Positions 24,701 to 38,319 of a stretch of 64,000 bases of DNA are shown here, in pieces; the stretch's first letter is position 1; every line of letters begins with the position of its first letter. This DNA is from Progne subis subis (taxonomy: Eukaryota > Chordata > Aves > Passeriformes > Hirundinidae), in NCBI GenBank assembly GCA_022316685.1, contig JAKJHU010000165.1, positions 248,001-312,000 of the forward strand, written 5' to 3'. The position numbers were made by a program, and so were the translations under genes. The notes under the pieces were generated by a model. The model searched no databases. It was not told where the DNA came from and worked only from the letters and a program-made list of their open reading frames with translations.

Positions 24701-27700
24701 GCCACTCCCTCCTGGCCTCCTGTGTAGCCACACGTGTGGTCTCAGTTCTCCTCTGGTGCTGCTGCTCCACCCGGGCTCATCCCATCCATCACCTTCCCTG
24801 GGCTCCTGGACAGGGCCTTTCCAGGGGACAAACGCTCTGCAGCAGATTTGCACTGCCAGAGGGCAGGGCTGGATGGGAGATTGGGCAGGAATTGTTCCCT
24901 GGCAGGGTGGGCAGGGCCTGGCACAGGGTGCCCAGAGCAGCTGTGGCTGCCCCTGGATCCCTGGCAGTGCCCAAGGCCAGGTTGGACATTGGGGCTTGGA
25001 GCAGCCTGGGACAGTGGGAGGTGTCCCTGCCATGGCTGGGGTGGCACTGGATGGGTTTTAAGGTCCCTTCCAGCCCAAACCAGTCTGGGATTCCATGACT
25101 ACATCTCCCAGTGCCATCTCAGTGATGCCTCCTGTTTGGTTTTCTCCTCAGCTACGGGGGCTACGTTCCTCAGTTCACCTTCAGGTTTGGGGACACCTAC
25201 GGCAGAACCACTCACAAGTTGCTGCTAGATCCCACCATCAGTAAGAGCCCTCGCTCCCTGCTGGCACCACTGGACAACAAGGAAAACCTCCTTGAGCTCC
25301 GTTACCACATCGATCATCCAGGTAAGCAAATGGACCCTGCTAATGAGCACAGTGTTAATTACCAGCAGTGGGGTCTGTGCCCACCTGCTCTTGGTTGGCT
25401 GCTGGATGAAATGGGACATTTTCCTTGGAGCAATCACAGCCCTGGTGTAGGAGCACTGACACCCGGAGAGCAGCAGAGCGTGGAGTTGGAGCTCTTAGCC
25501 TCAGCTCATGAGGATGGAGATTCTCATGTTGTGGAGAGGAGAGTTTCAGTTCTCAGGTTATCTTTAGTAGATGAAGATTAGTGATTTTATGGCATATCAT
25601 TAACTTACTCCCCAATTCTTCCTGAATCCCTGTTGTGGTTTAACCCTGGCTGGCAACTAAACCCCATACAGCTGCCTGCTCACAAATCCTAAACCTGGCC
25701 TGTGTTAGCTGCTACAAAGAAAATTACCTCTATCCCAGTCAAACCCAGCACAATTCCACAGGCTAAAATCCCTACTTTTCTGGGGAAGTTCTGCTTCTCC
25801 TACCTCACCTGCCTGGTGCAGAGCTTGCTCTGCTCTGAGCTCTGACAGCTTGGCATTGATGCTGCTCCTTGCTGCTCCTCCTCAGCTCAGCAGAGGGGCC
25901 CCTGTGCTTTCCCTTTCCTCCTTTCCCTCTTTTCCCTTTCCCTCTTTGCTAACAGGCCCCATCTCCTCCCCCAAACACTGAGACATGGGGACTCCCAACA
26001 CTGGAGTGCCATCCTTTGGGGACACATCTGCCATCCTTTGGGGACACATCTGCCATCCTTTGGGGACACATCTGCCATCCTTTGGGGGACATACCTGCCA
26101 TCCTTTGGGGACACATCTGCCATCCTTTGGGGACACATCTGCCATCCTTTGGGGACACATCTGCCATCTTTTGGGGACACATCTGCCATCTTTTGGGGCC
26201 ACGTCTGCCATCCTTTGGGGCCACGTCTGCCATCTTTTGGGGACATGTTTGCCATCCTTTGGGGACACATCTGCCATCCTTTGGGGACACATCTGCCATC
26301 CTTTGGGGGACATACCTGCCATCCTTTGGGGTCACGTCTGCCATCCTTTGGGGACACGTCTGCCATCCTTTGGGGACACATTTGCCATCCTTTGGGGACA
26401 CATTTGCCATCCTTTGGGGACACATGTGCTATCCTTTGGGGACATGTCTGCCATCCTTTGGGGACACATGTGCTATCCTTTGGGGACACATCTGCCATCC
26501 TTTGGGGACACGTCTGCCATCCTTTGGGGGACACGTTTGCCATCCTTTGGGGGACATGTTTGCCATCCTTTGGAGGCACATTTGCCATCCTTTGGGGGGC
26601 ACATTTGCCATCCTTTGGGGGACACGTCTGCCATCCTTTGGGGGACATGTTTGCCATCCTTTGGAGGCACATTTGCCATCCTTTGGAGGCACATTTGCCA
26701 TCCTTTGGGGTCATATCTGACATCCTTTGGGGACGTCTGCCATCCTTTGGGGACACATCTGCCATGTCCCATCCTGTGGCTGAGCCGTGGCTGTTGTGGA
26801 TGCCCTGGGCAGTGGGAGTGAGTTTCCTCCAGGCTGAACACAGGGATAATGTGCCCGTGTGGGATCTGGGTCTTTATTTCCCTGGGGATGGCCACACCAG
26901 GCCGTTGCTTTCTCATCTCTCACTGGGAATTTGTGCCGTGCAGCTTCTTGCAAACTCGTGGCCTCTCTGCTCCTCTTGGCCCTGTTTTCCAGGATCCTCC
27001 ACTACACAGGTGGTGTTTACAGGCTTCATTCCTCGAGATTTGAATTTGCATCTCCTTGGTCTAAAATACAGCTTGGACAGACCCAACTAACCAGTTGGAC
27101 CGAGTTGCTCTCTCATTTTTCTGGTTCTCTCCTCGTTGCCAATGCCAGAGCTCGTGTTTGCTGTTGGTTAGTGAGGTCCTGAGGAACCAGCCCTGGCTGT
27201 GCTTATAAGGTCACCAACAGCTCCTGCTGTCCACCTGGCCCTGTGCAATCCCTCAGACCCTCCCAGGTGCTGCCTGGTGTCCTTCTGGGTGTTTTATGTG
27301 ATGGTGATCAAAGAGTTCATGGCAGGGTCGGGCCTTTGGCTGCCTTTAGCAAACTCGGTCTCAAGATTTTTTCTCAAGGTTTGGCTTTGATGAAGTCTCA
27401 TGGATGGGCACCAAGTACTTTGCTAGTTTCTATCAGTTGAGTCGTTTGTTTTCTTGCTGGAAGTGCAATCAGGCTCTGCTGTTGGGGATCTTTTCCTTCT
27501 GGTGACCAGGGAGTGGCTGGAGCTCTGTCAGGGGAGTTTAGGTTGGAGATCAGGGAAAGGTTCTTCCCCAGAGGGTGCTGGGCACTGCCCAGGCTCCCCA
27601 GGGAACGGGCACGGCCCCGAGGCTGCCAGAGCTCCAGGAGCCTTTGGCCAGCGCTGCCAGGGATGCCCAGGGTGGGGTTGGTGGCGGTCTGTGCAGGGCT

Positions 27701-30700
27701 GGGATGGCACTGGGTGATCCTGTGGGTCCCTCCAGCTCAGGAGGTTCTGTTGTTCCATGAGATCAGCCAGGGATGTGCTGAATTATCCATCGTCCATGCT
27801 GGCACTGGTTGTGGCACAGGCCAAGTGTGCAGGCAGCTGCTCCCCAGGAAGCTGACCTGAAAATGTGGATATTTACCCAAATCAAAAGCACTGTGCTCTC
27901 CTGGTTTTTCACTTCATGCCTCACTGTGCAGCCTTTCAGAATCAATCATTTTGCAAACCCCAGGGTCATGAAAAAGGAGCTCACATGGATTTCTCAAGCA
28001 CAGAACAACTTAAGTTTCCTTTTCTTTTGGTTTGTGGGAGAAATTAGATTCAACATTCTTATTAATAATGAAGTACAAAATAAACCTGCCTTAAAATTTG
28101 CACATTGGGTTGAAAAATCATTTTAATCAACGATTTTTTCTTTATTTTGGTGCCAGCCTGGACACTTGATAATTCAGTTGCATAGAGCATATTATATACA
28201 TTTCACAAAGTTGTATACAGGATATATACACATTATTATGTACTTATGGGCAGATTGCACAGCTAAATACCCACCGAAAGTTTATACTTGTGCAGAGAAG
28301 GGCAGGTTTTGCTGATTTCTGCAGATTTGCAGAACTCGTGGAATCATTCAGCTTGGAGAAACCCTCTAAGACTGAGTCCAACACAAATCCAGCGCTGCAG
28401 ATGAACAGAGTGTCTGCAGATGGAGCCTCTGCTGGAACACGGTGCCTCATTCCCCGGACTCAGCCCTGGGATGCAGATGCGCTCCCAAGGGGAGCTCAGA
28501 GGAAGGCTGTAATGACCTGAAAAAAAATGACCTCTGAGCACAGAAATGGCAGGAATTTGGTTTGTTTTAAAAAGATGAGGCTGACATAGTAACAGTTTTC
28601 CAGTAAGGAAAAGGTGGAGGAGTGATCCTCCTCTGGAACAGCAGAGGAGGGGGGAAATGGATTTCACTGCTGGCACAGAGCAAGAGAAAGTGTCTGAGCC
28701 AGGGGGTCACAGGGGCTGGGGCACCTGGGGAGCCACGTCATGGGGGATTTTTAAGGGGAAATCAGGCAAGATTTGCCAAGCTCAGCTGTCCCTTCAGAAT
28801 CTCAAATCACAGGGCTCTGTCCCTCCTTCACAGTGAAGATATTTAGCATTTGCTGGATATAAAGTAATTTTTTGCCAGCCAGTGTTACAGCAGATCCTTT
28901 CCTTGATGAGCGGCAACGATGCCAGAGCAAGAATTCCTTGGAGGGGGCTGTGTTTGGGGTGGGCTGGCGCAGCCACATGGAGTTAGGATCGAATGGTTTT
29001 TCCCCCTTTATTACTTTTTAACTTGCCTGGTGATATTTTACCATTTAGGTGACAATTGGAATAAATGTTATTTCACTTGGATTTGTGCTGGTTTTCTGTG
29101 CAGGCTGCTTTATTGGTGGGGCTGAGGACACAGCCACGGGACGTGCATGGAGCAGATCCTTGCGGTCTCTCCAAACTCGAGCTATTCTGATTCTCTACAC
29201 CCTTGACCTCCAGGCTCCTCCCCAACCCCTGGAGGGGCATGGGTCTAACAGGAATCCCTCATCCCCTTTGGGCCATGCCTACCCCCTAACTCAGTGTCTG
29301 TCCTTCAGGATATGTCACCTACCAGCCCATCGAAAGCCCTCCTGAAGTACCCCTGGGGCCACAGCCTGTCCCCACGCCGGCGCTGGAGGAGCCCATGATG
29401 ACCCACATGGACCCCAGGCACTGGCAGTGCCCCCCTGGCACGGCTGTGCCCGGTGTCCAGCAGAGCTGGGCGCCCCAGGAGCCCGTGATGACCCCCACGG
29501 ACCGCAGGCACTGGCAGTGCTCCCCAGACACGGCCGTGTCCGGTGTCCGGAAGGTCTGGGTGCCCCCGGGGCCGCTGGCCCTGCACCCCGCCGCCGAGGA
29601 GATGGAGAGGGAGGTGGCCAAGCCCCCCCTGGCCGGTGTGCTGGGAAAACTGCCCGGAACGTGCAGCTGTGGAGGGAGCAGAACGGTGAGCGGCCCTGGG
29701 GGGGGGCTTGGGGCTGCTGGGTGTGAGGAGAGGATTTCACACCTGTGTGAGTGCCAAGGGCACAAAGAGTTTGTGTAGAGAAAGCTCAGACACACAAATG
29801 TTTCCAGCAGCAGCAAATCTACTCCATCTTCCGGAAATGGTTTTGGTCATTAAGTACGCTTAATTTCTCATCTGCGTGGGTTTGGCTTCAACCCCAGTCC
29901 CTGAAGTTGTGTTATACTGTGCTGGGCAGCCAGGTTTGGGGTTCTTTAGGGTGTCCTTGGAGTCTTGATGCTGCCTTCCTCTTCCCCCTCCTCTTCCTCC
30001 TCCTCCCAAAAATAGAGCAGTCCCAGCACCCTTGGTTGGGTTTCTGACCCAGTATCTGCCCCCACCTGAATTTCCCAACATCGTTACCTCTCCTTTGAAC
30101 ACCGATACTGGGATTTGCCTGGGGAGCTGGGGACTGCTGGCACAGCACAGCCAAATATCTCTCCAGACCCACATGTTTTATGGGTTTGTTAGGTTTTTTT
30201 TTAAAAATTATTATATTTATTGTTTTTTTAAAAAACCTTCTCTTTCATCCAGAGCCAGCCTTTGTCACATTCCTGCAGCCATGGCTCTGCAAATCCTCTG
30301 AAGGCAGGGATTAGAGGTTTGACGCAGGGAGTCAAAAGCTGGCTTGGATGTAAATCCCAAGAAGGGGCATTCCTGCTCCTTGCCCTCAGAAACAGATTTG
30401 CACAGGAGCTCAGTGCCCAAAGCTCCCCTTGCTCTCCCTGGGGATTTTGCAAACCCCTTCTAGGTCTGCTACTTGCTCACCTCGTAATTTGACTTTCCCA
30501 GAAAGGGTTGGGGTCGCTCTTAGTGCAAAGCTGGGGAGAACTGGAAATGGCAGTTGCCATTCCCAGGTCCTGGCAGTGATTTAAGCAGTGGAGCCGAGGG
30601 AAGGAGAGGGTTTTACTGGTGCTTTATTTTATTTCATTTCATTTCATTTCTCTTTTTATTTTCAGCAGCTGGAAACCGGAGGTGTGGCCCTGCCAGGAGG

Positions 30701-31686
30701 GGCAACAGCAGATCACACATTGCCAGTGCTGCCTGTCCCAAATGCCATCCAACAGAAAGTCACTATAGGTAAAACACAGGGAGGGCACTTGCAGCACCGG
30801 GCCACCTCTGAGGAAATTATGTGGAATTTTGCTTTCTCCCCCATGGGGAAACCTCATGGCATTGCCCAGTGGCTCCAGCTTGTTTGGGATAGACAATATC
30901 CCTGCTGCTCTCCCTGCAAGGGCATTTCTTTGGGATGCTGTCACCTTGTGGATGTCATCCTGTGCCCATGGGCAGTGGAAGGGATCCAGGCACCACCTCG
31001 GGGCCGAGCTCCAGAGGGTGAGGAGAGCTGGTCCTTGGGCTCTGCCCCACCCTGCTGGGGAGATCATTCATCTCCTAGAAATCAGATGTTTTCCTGAATC
31101 ACCGAGTCCGCACACAGGGCACCATCATAAAGGTATAAACTTTGTCGTACCAGGGGTGTTCTGTAACTTCCCCCTTGCTCTGGGAGAACATTCCTGTGCA
31201 GCAGGAGAGCTGCGATGGGCGATGGGCTGAGCTCCCCTCTCAAGGATCTGACTGTAGAGATCCTTCACTCTGTGGAGAGTGAATGTGTGAGTGCAGGGAT
31301 CCTTCACACAGCACTGGATCGTGGGAATGTGTCAGTGCAGGGATCCTTCACCCTGTGGAGTGTGAATGTGTGAGTGCAGGGATCCTTCACTCAGCACTGG
31401 ATCACGGGAGTACAGGGATCACAATATTTCAGTTAAAATGAAAGAGCACCCATGCTTTAGGGTGCAGAGTACAAAATTCTCTCTCCAAAGCATTCCTTTG
31501 GAAAGAGGGAGTTTGGGCTGCTTTTAGGTTCTACCTCACTAGGTTTTATGTAGTTTTAGACTTCATAAATTTTCTGCTGTGGGAATTTGTTGGATGGGCA
31601 GAGCAGATGAGGGAAAAAGGTTGGACATCCCATTGTTAGCCCCTGGATGTGTAATAAATTGGGAGAAAACATGAAAGAGCTGTAGA

Positions 31687-31725
<39 letters not shown>

Positions 31726-34700
31726 CTAAGATAATGAAATGGTTTTTCCATACAACATGCAGATCAACAAAAATCAGCTTAGGCCATTGTGTTTTCTTTG
31801 GGAATCATAAGGAAAAAAGCCTCTTTCAGAGAAGATACCTCATGTATAAGAGTTAATGTTACAATTTAAACAGATTAATTTTTCCTTCCTATACTTTAAG
31901 GTTTTATATTCATCCCAGCCTCCTCCACTCTCAGAGCGGTTGATCTTGAAATGATCATTGTATGTTCTCAAGCAGAAAATGTTCTCTTTTGCCTCCACCC
32001 AAAGGGTACGCTGGATTCATCCCCTGCATCGCCGACACCGTGGGCATGACCTTCATCCCGTCTGTGAACAAAGCCATGAAGGAATTTGACCGACGCCAGG
32101 TAGATTATTATTATAAATTTTTATTATAGATTATTGAAATAAGAATCTGCATAATGCTGATCCACCTGAATTTTCAGTAGTAGGATTAGAACTGGGGTGC
32201 AAGTACGAGCAAAATCAAACTCTGTTAGGTAACATTGAAAAAAACACCAGCAATTAAATTCTGTAACTTGTTTCCTTGGGACATTAAGGGAGGGTGAATG
32301 AGTTCATAAAAGGATTAAGGAAAACTCTTGAGGGCTGGGTCAAGAGCGGCTGTTAAAAATATTGCTCTGGGTGCAGAAATACAGGATGCAACTATCTGCA
32401 CTTCCCTTATGGAATACATCTTCTCTGTCTGGTTGGCAGCGCTGGTGCCTTCCTGTGATATCTCTTTTAATTGGTTCTAAGGCTTTTTCCTTTCCCAACT
32501 CAATTTGTCTTAAAGGAATCTCGACCTTCTCTCTCCTCCTTTTGGGAAGGACGTAAAAATACCACCCCCCCACCCCCCCCCCGAAAAACTTGTTGTCCCC
32601 TTGCTGTAAGAGCTCCCATGCAATGCCACATAATCCTCCGGCAGGGGAAAACGAGATCCCTCCCGCAGCAGTTGATAGTTTGCGTTCAGAGCTCCACGTC
32701 CCTCCCTGCCCCCCGGATGCCGTGCGGTCCTTGGATGCAGCGAGGTCCCCAGGACCTCGCTGGTCCAGCGGATCAGAGCCTTAAACACAGGCTGAGACAT
32801 CCCAGCCCCTCCTGCTCCCCGGGACACGCTGCGAGCCTTCATCCCCGAGCATATGGGGCTGATGTAGGAGAAACGCCCAAGACTCGGAGAAATGAGTCAG
32901 CGGGGAGAGCAGCAGGGCAGCGCTGTGCTTTGGATGAAATTATTTCCCGGCGCTGGCTTCCATCTCCTTCCCTGCTGCCGTGATTGGGAACGGGAACGGA
33001 AACGGAGCAATGAGAACAAAACCCGGGCGTTTCTCCCTGAATGTGCTGTTTGCCGAGGCTGTCTGTCCCTGGTGCCTCCGGCCGCGCCGGAGCCGTGAAT
33101 CCGCCCGGGATGTGTCCGTGCGCCGCGCATTCGGCGCAGCCCGGGCTGGCAGCGGCGGAGGAGCGGACGCGCTGCACGGAGAATCACACCGCGTTTCTAG
33201 CTAAGATGGCTTCTGACTTCAAGCCACTAATCTCCTGCCCTAAATCTTTGTTGGAGAGATGTGCCATGGATCACCGCTCACTGCCTGCAGCAGGCGCAGC
33301 AAAAATCCCCTGGAGGAGCCGCAGCCCGGGCTCCATCGCAGGCACAAAGGGCTCCTGGCCCCGCGGTGTGCTGGGCTCCCTGACCCACATCCCCTCTGCA
33401 TCCCAAGCACGGCTCCAGGGACACCTTTGGGGTTCTGCAGAGCTGTGACACCCAGCTGTGACACCCACCCTGCTGCCCAGCCCCTCAGAGGGCAGGAGAT
33501 GATTCACACGTTTTCCTTTAGTTAATGCTCCCGAAGCCTTCCTGTTCCTCCTGGCCTGGGAATTCCAGGCTGTTCCGGTTGACGGGACTCATGGAAACAC
33601 AAAGGGGGTCAACCCCAAATACAGCCACAGCACAGGAGCAGGCCCAGCTCCAGGGACAGCAGAGCAGGAGCACGAAGCCTTTGGGATTTGGGGATGATCC
33701 CCAAGGGAGTAAGTCTCTGCAGCCTGGTCTGCAGGGCTCCCAAGGGCAGCACCTGGGCCACGCTGTGGGCATGGGGGATGAGCTGGCGGGGACTGCTGCC
33801 AACACCTGCCAGGAGAAAAATTTATGGAGTGGAAAAAGGGACAATGCAATGTAGCTCTTAATTAGAAGAAAGCAGGACTGGAAAGAGAATTGCTTTATGT
33901 TGGCTTAAATATTTTATATAATGCAGAGTCAAAGCACATGACTTTGGTAAAAATAGTATGTTTTAAAATAAATTGTTCCATGTTGTTGTGGTTTGTTTTT
34001 TTTTTTTTTTTTTCATTTTGTTTTCCAGCTTTTGGAGAGAAATCCACCTTATACGTTGGGCACGAGATTCCCCCTGACGCACTGGCCAGACACCAAAATT
34101 TACAGCCGTGCTGGACTCATGCCTACCTACGCAGGCCACGTACCACGTAAGTTCATCAGCTGAGTGAAAATGAAAGTCACTAATTACTGGGTTAAATAGC
34201 ACTATTACTGGCTAGAGCAGCATAGAAGTGAACAGTCACTGAGATTCCAGTTCCACAGAGGTAGCAGGGTTTTTTCTGGTTTGTGCAGAGGTGCTGGAAC
34301 TCTGCCATGCTCTGGCTGCAGGAGAGCCCAGCATTCCCACTGCCAGCCTCTCCCAGGCTTCACATTTCCAGCCACCAGCCCCCGCCAAGAGGGGGGCTCA
34401 GTGACATCCCACCTGTCACGTGTCAGGAAAGGGATGTGTTCTAAAAAGCTTGAAGTCTGATAAAAAGGAAAAAGTAGATGGTATGAAGGGGTTGAGAAAG
34501 CACAAAAAGAGTAGGGAAATGTGTTTGCCATCAGGACAGGTCCCTGCCTGAGCCCTGTGACGTCTTGGGCTGCCTAAAAGGAGAGGTCTGGAGGAATTCT
34601 GTGTGTAAGGGGAAGGTGTGTCCATGCACCTGAAAGCATAAATGTACCAGGCTAAAAAATCTCAACAAATCAGCAACATTGCTGTGTTCGGTCACAGCTC

Positions 34701-35872
34701 AGTAATGGGGGTGGGAAATCACAGAGCTCAGCTGGGAAGAACTGAACTCATTGCTTGTCCTTGCTGCAGTGCAGAGGGGGAAAATGGGAGAAGGTATAAA
34801 ATATGGCAGGATTGAAAGCAGAGGGGGAAAACAACTCTCCTGGCAGGGCTGGGCTGTGGCTGATGGGGATGTTGAGCCCAGAGTAGAATGTTGAGTGCAG
34901 GTCTGACACTGGGCCCTGTTCCTGCAGACATTCCCACTTCCCTGCCTCTGGAGCCACCAGTCAGCAGAGTTTTAACTGCTCCAACCAGTCCAGCTCTGGG
35001 TGGAGAAAATTAATTAAGGTAGAAAACCTTTAAACAAAGGCAGTTATAATTTAGAATGCTGAACAGAATTTCCCCAGCAGGAGCGGAGCCTGCTCCCTTC
35101 TGTCCCTTCGGTGACAGCTTTGTCACTTGAAATGACACCAAACATATGAACTGGTTCCACTGTAAAAACCTGCTGTTAATAGAGTTTTAATGAGACAAAC
35201 CAGTGTCAGACACTGGTCAGGTGTTCAGCTCACCGCAAAAGCAGAGGCTGCAACCAACACCTGGTTATCAAAACCTCTACTGTGATTTTTGAAATCATTG
35301 CAGGACTGTGATGGGACAGCTTCGGTGTCACATGTCACAGCTGTGCCCAGCACCCTTGGGCCAGGCCAGGGCTCCCTGCTGCGTTTGTAGCGCTGAGGAG
35401 CTGCAGCGGAGCAGCTCAGCTGCTGCAGAACAGCCAGTGCTGGGTGGCAGCTCTGTGGCACCATTTTGTGCCCAGGCAGCTCAAACCTCCTGTGGCCCCT
35501 GGCTCAGCTCCTGCCAGGCCAGGCTGCAGCAGGGCACAGGCAGGTACCTAAAATTAGATACAGCCTGGAGTTAATTCCACCCTCCCTGCTAAATGTGCCC
35601 CCCTCCAGCAGTACCTGATTGTAAAAGAACACCAGGGAATTTCTTCAATCCCCACACGGGCAGGAGCAGGACTGCCACCGTGCCAGTGACACAACAGGCA
35701 TCACCTGGCAGAGGGCAGGAGAGAAGGGTGGTTGCCATGGACAAGGTGACAGCGCTGGTGCCAAGCCCCTTTTTCTCTTCCAGACCTGCAGGACATCTGC
35801 GGGCTCACTTACGGGAACGGCACGAGGGAATCGTACCGGTGTGAACAGAGGAGACGGGGACGTGCACTGTGA
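21731..35872 (+). CDS. CIMIP2A: Ciliary microtubule inner protein 2A (FAM166A family), complete
   Basis: Family members sit inside axonemal doublet microtubules of cilia and sperm. Exons are 21731-21786, 25152-25321, 29309-29685, 30666-30768, 32005-32099, 34029-34146 and 35784-35872; phases join to 335 aa plus TGA. The start ATG sits in a strong Kozak context (ACCATGG) and gives MAAFKGNDIFPQNPYYIPGY. The family motif, Y-x-G-x-(V/I)-P followed by a TYG, occurs near residues 20-40 (YGGYVPQ, DTYGRTT), in variant form at 237 (YAGFIPC) and near 301 (YAGHVPH, LTYG). Exon 3 contains a tandem 30-residue duplication. Exon 4 has a tandem CAGCAG acceptor, so a one-residue alternative is possible. Its neighbours match human 9q34.3, where FAM166A also converges on TUBB4B. 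CIMIP2B is the alternative, but synteny favours 2A. Confidence 0.87.
24855..25100 (+). repeat. CR1 LINE 3'-end fragment
   Basis: Plus-strand CR1 tail ending AACCAGTCTGGGATTCCATG, about 50 bp upstream of CIMIP2A exon 2. Nearly the same sequence as the copy at 20950. Confidence 0.87.
25631..25752 (+). mobile_element. Short LTR-like remnant of an avian endogenous retrovirus
   Basis: It begins TGTTGTGGTTTAACCCTGGC and ends CTCTATCCCAGTCAAACCC followed by AGCACA, the terminal sequences I associate with solo LTRs in songbird genomes. Only about 120 bp separate the ends, so the interior is largely deleted. It lies in CIMIP2A intron 2 and has no retroviral coding sequence. Confidence 0.55.
26008..26768. 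repeat. 22-24 bp minisatellite in CIMIP2A intron 2
   Basis: About 34 head-to-tail copies of a unit close to TGCCATCCTTTGGGGACACA followed by TC. Variants alternate A/G (ACATC, ACGTC, ATGTT), and some units carry one extra G or a GGAGGCACA form. Because 22 is not a multiple of three and the unit lacks stops, long open frames appear on both strands; they are artefacts. Confidence 0.97.
27525..27765 (+). repeat. CR1 LINE 3'-end fragment
   Basis: Plus-strand CR1 tail (GGAAAGGTTCTTCCCCAGAG through GATCCTGTGGGTCCCTCCAG), ending near TGTTGTTCCATGAG. Same subfamily as the copy at 63462 and, inverted, the one at 3440. Confidence 0.82.
28326..28385 (-). repeat. Short CR1 LINE 3' terminus
   Basis: About 60 bases (GTGGAATCATTCAGCTTGGA and following) match an inverted CR1 3' end; the remainder of the element is missing. 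Confidence 0.6.
31245..31415. repeat. Short tandem repeat of GATCCTTCAC-containing units
   Basis: Four related units begin with GATCCTTCAC and end with GTGCAGG or similar. Two types alternate: one with a CTGTGGAGAGTGAATGTG core, the other with a CAGCACTGGATCGTGGGA core, so the higher-order period is about 80 bp. It lies in CIMIP2A intron 4. Confidence 0.7.
31690..31723 (+). repeat. Poly(A) tract of about 34 bases
   Basis: Uninterrupted A run in CIMIP2A intron 4. No retrocopied sequence was recognised before it. Confidence 0.9.
32890..33200. promoter_or_regulatory. Intronic CpG-rich patch in CIMIP2A intron 5
   Basis: Base composition changes abruptly to many CpG dinucleotides (GGCCGCGCCGGAGCCG, GCGCCGCGCATTCGGCGC, GCGGACGCGCTGC) in an otherwise CpG-poor intron. 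An AP-1-like ATGAGTCAG sits at 32891-32899. No exon was recognised. It could be an alternative promoter, an enhancer or an old insertion. Confidence 0.45.
33985..34028 (+). other. Extended polypyrimidine tract before CIMIP2A exon 6
   Basis: About 20 consecutive T followed by CATTTTGTTTTCCAG directly precedes the exon at 34029 and serves as its acceptor tract. Confidence 0.8.
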
Positions 35873-35879
35873 AAACTGC

Positions 35880-35885
35880 TTTAAT
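35880..35885 (-). terminator. Candidate polyadenylation signal ATTAAA of TUBB4B
   Basis: Read on the minus strand, ATTAAA lies 124 bases after the TUBB4B stop codon at 36009. Cleavage 10-30 bases further would fall at about 35850-35870, inside the last coding exon of the convergent CIMIP2A gene. Confidence 0.5.
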
Positions 35886-36008
35886 GGTGCCTGTACAGCA
35901 TTGGGAGTGACTCGGAAACAGCAATAATAACACAACACAAACAGAACTTTTGAATGAGAGAGTTCATACAACTTTAAACAAAATTTACAGGTGTTCAACT
36001 GCATAGCT

Positions 36009-37925
<1,917 letters not shown>

Positions 37926-38003
37926 GATGGCGGCGGTTCCAAGCGCTCCTTACGACCCCAGCTTTCCCCCAACCGACTCTGACTGCGTGAAGCAACCGCC
38001 AGC

Positions 38004-38013
38004 CCTTATATAG
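38004..38013 (-). promoter_or_regulatory. TATA box of TUBB4B
   Basis: CTATATAAGG on the minus strand, 79 bases upstream of the ATG. Initiation is expected about 30 bases downstream, near 37975-37980, giving a 5' UTR of about 50 bases, typical of beta-tubulin genes. Confidence 0.8.
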
Positions 38014-38070
38014 CAGCGGAATGCGCGCGCAGCCGTCTTTTCCCCGCCCAGGCTTCCCCTCGCAGTAACG

Positions 38071-38312
38071 ATTGGATGGTTATAGCGAGGCTCCACAAAT
38101 GGGAGAATCTGATTGGCCAGGTCGCTGTCACTCAAGCCGACAGCGTCTGTTCGCCCCGCCCGCCTGTCTGTTGGCTTTACGGTTAGGCAACCGGGAGCCA
38201 CGAGTGCCCGCCCCAGCTCGCTCACGGCGCTCCTGATTGGCTCAATTGAATGATTGATGTCGAAGCCGATTGGCTGTCGGCCCTGGGGGATGAGCTAACG
38301 CCGTTTGATTGG
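38071..38312 (-). promoter_or_regulatory. Array of five CCAAT boxes upstream of TUBB4B
   Basis: Five ATTGG on the plus strand (CCAAT on the TUBB4B strand) start at 38071, 38112, 38236, 38269 and 38308. All share orientation. Spacings are 41, 124, 33 and 39 bases. Such arrays are bound by NF-Y in strong housekeeping and cell-cycle promoters. Confidence 0.75.
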
Positions 38313-38319
38313 CGGAGAA

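Noticed and set aside
25882..27090. Long open frames of 140-350 aa on both strands (repeated Cys-His-Pro-Leu-Gly or Pro-Lys-Asp-Gly peptides)
   Set aside because: They are translations of the 22-bp minisatellite, whose unit lacks stops and cycles through all frames.
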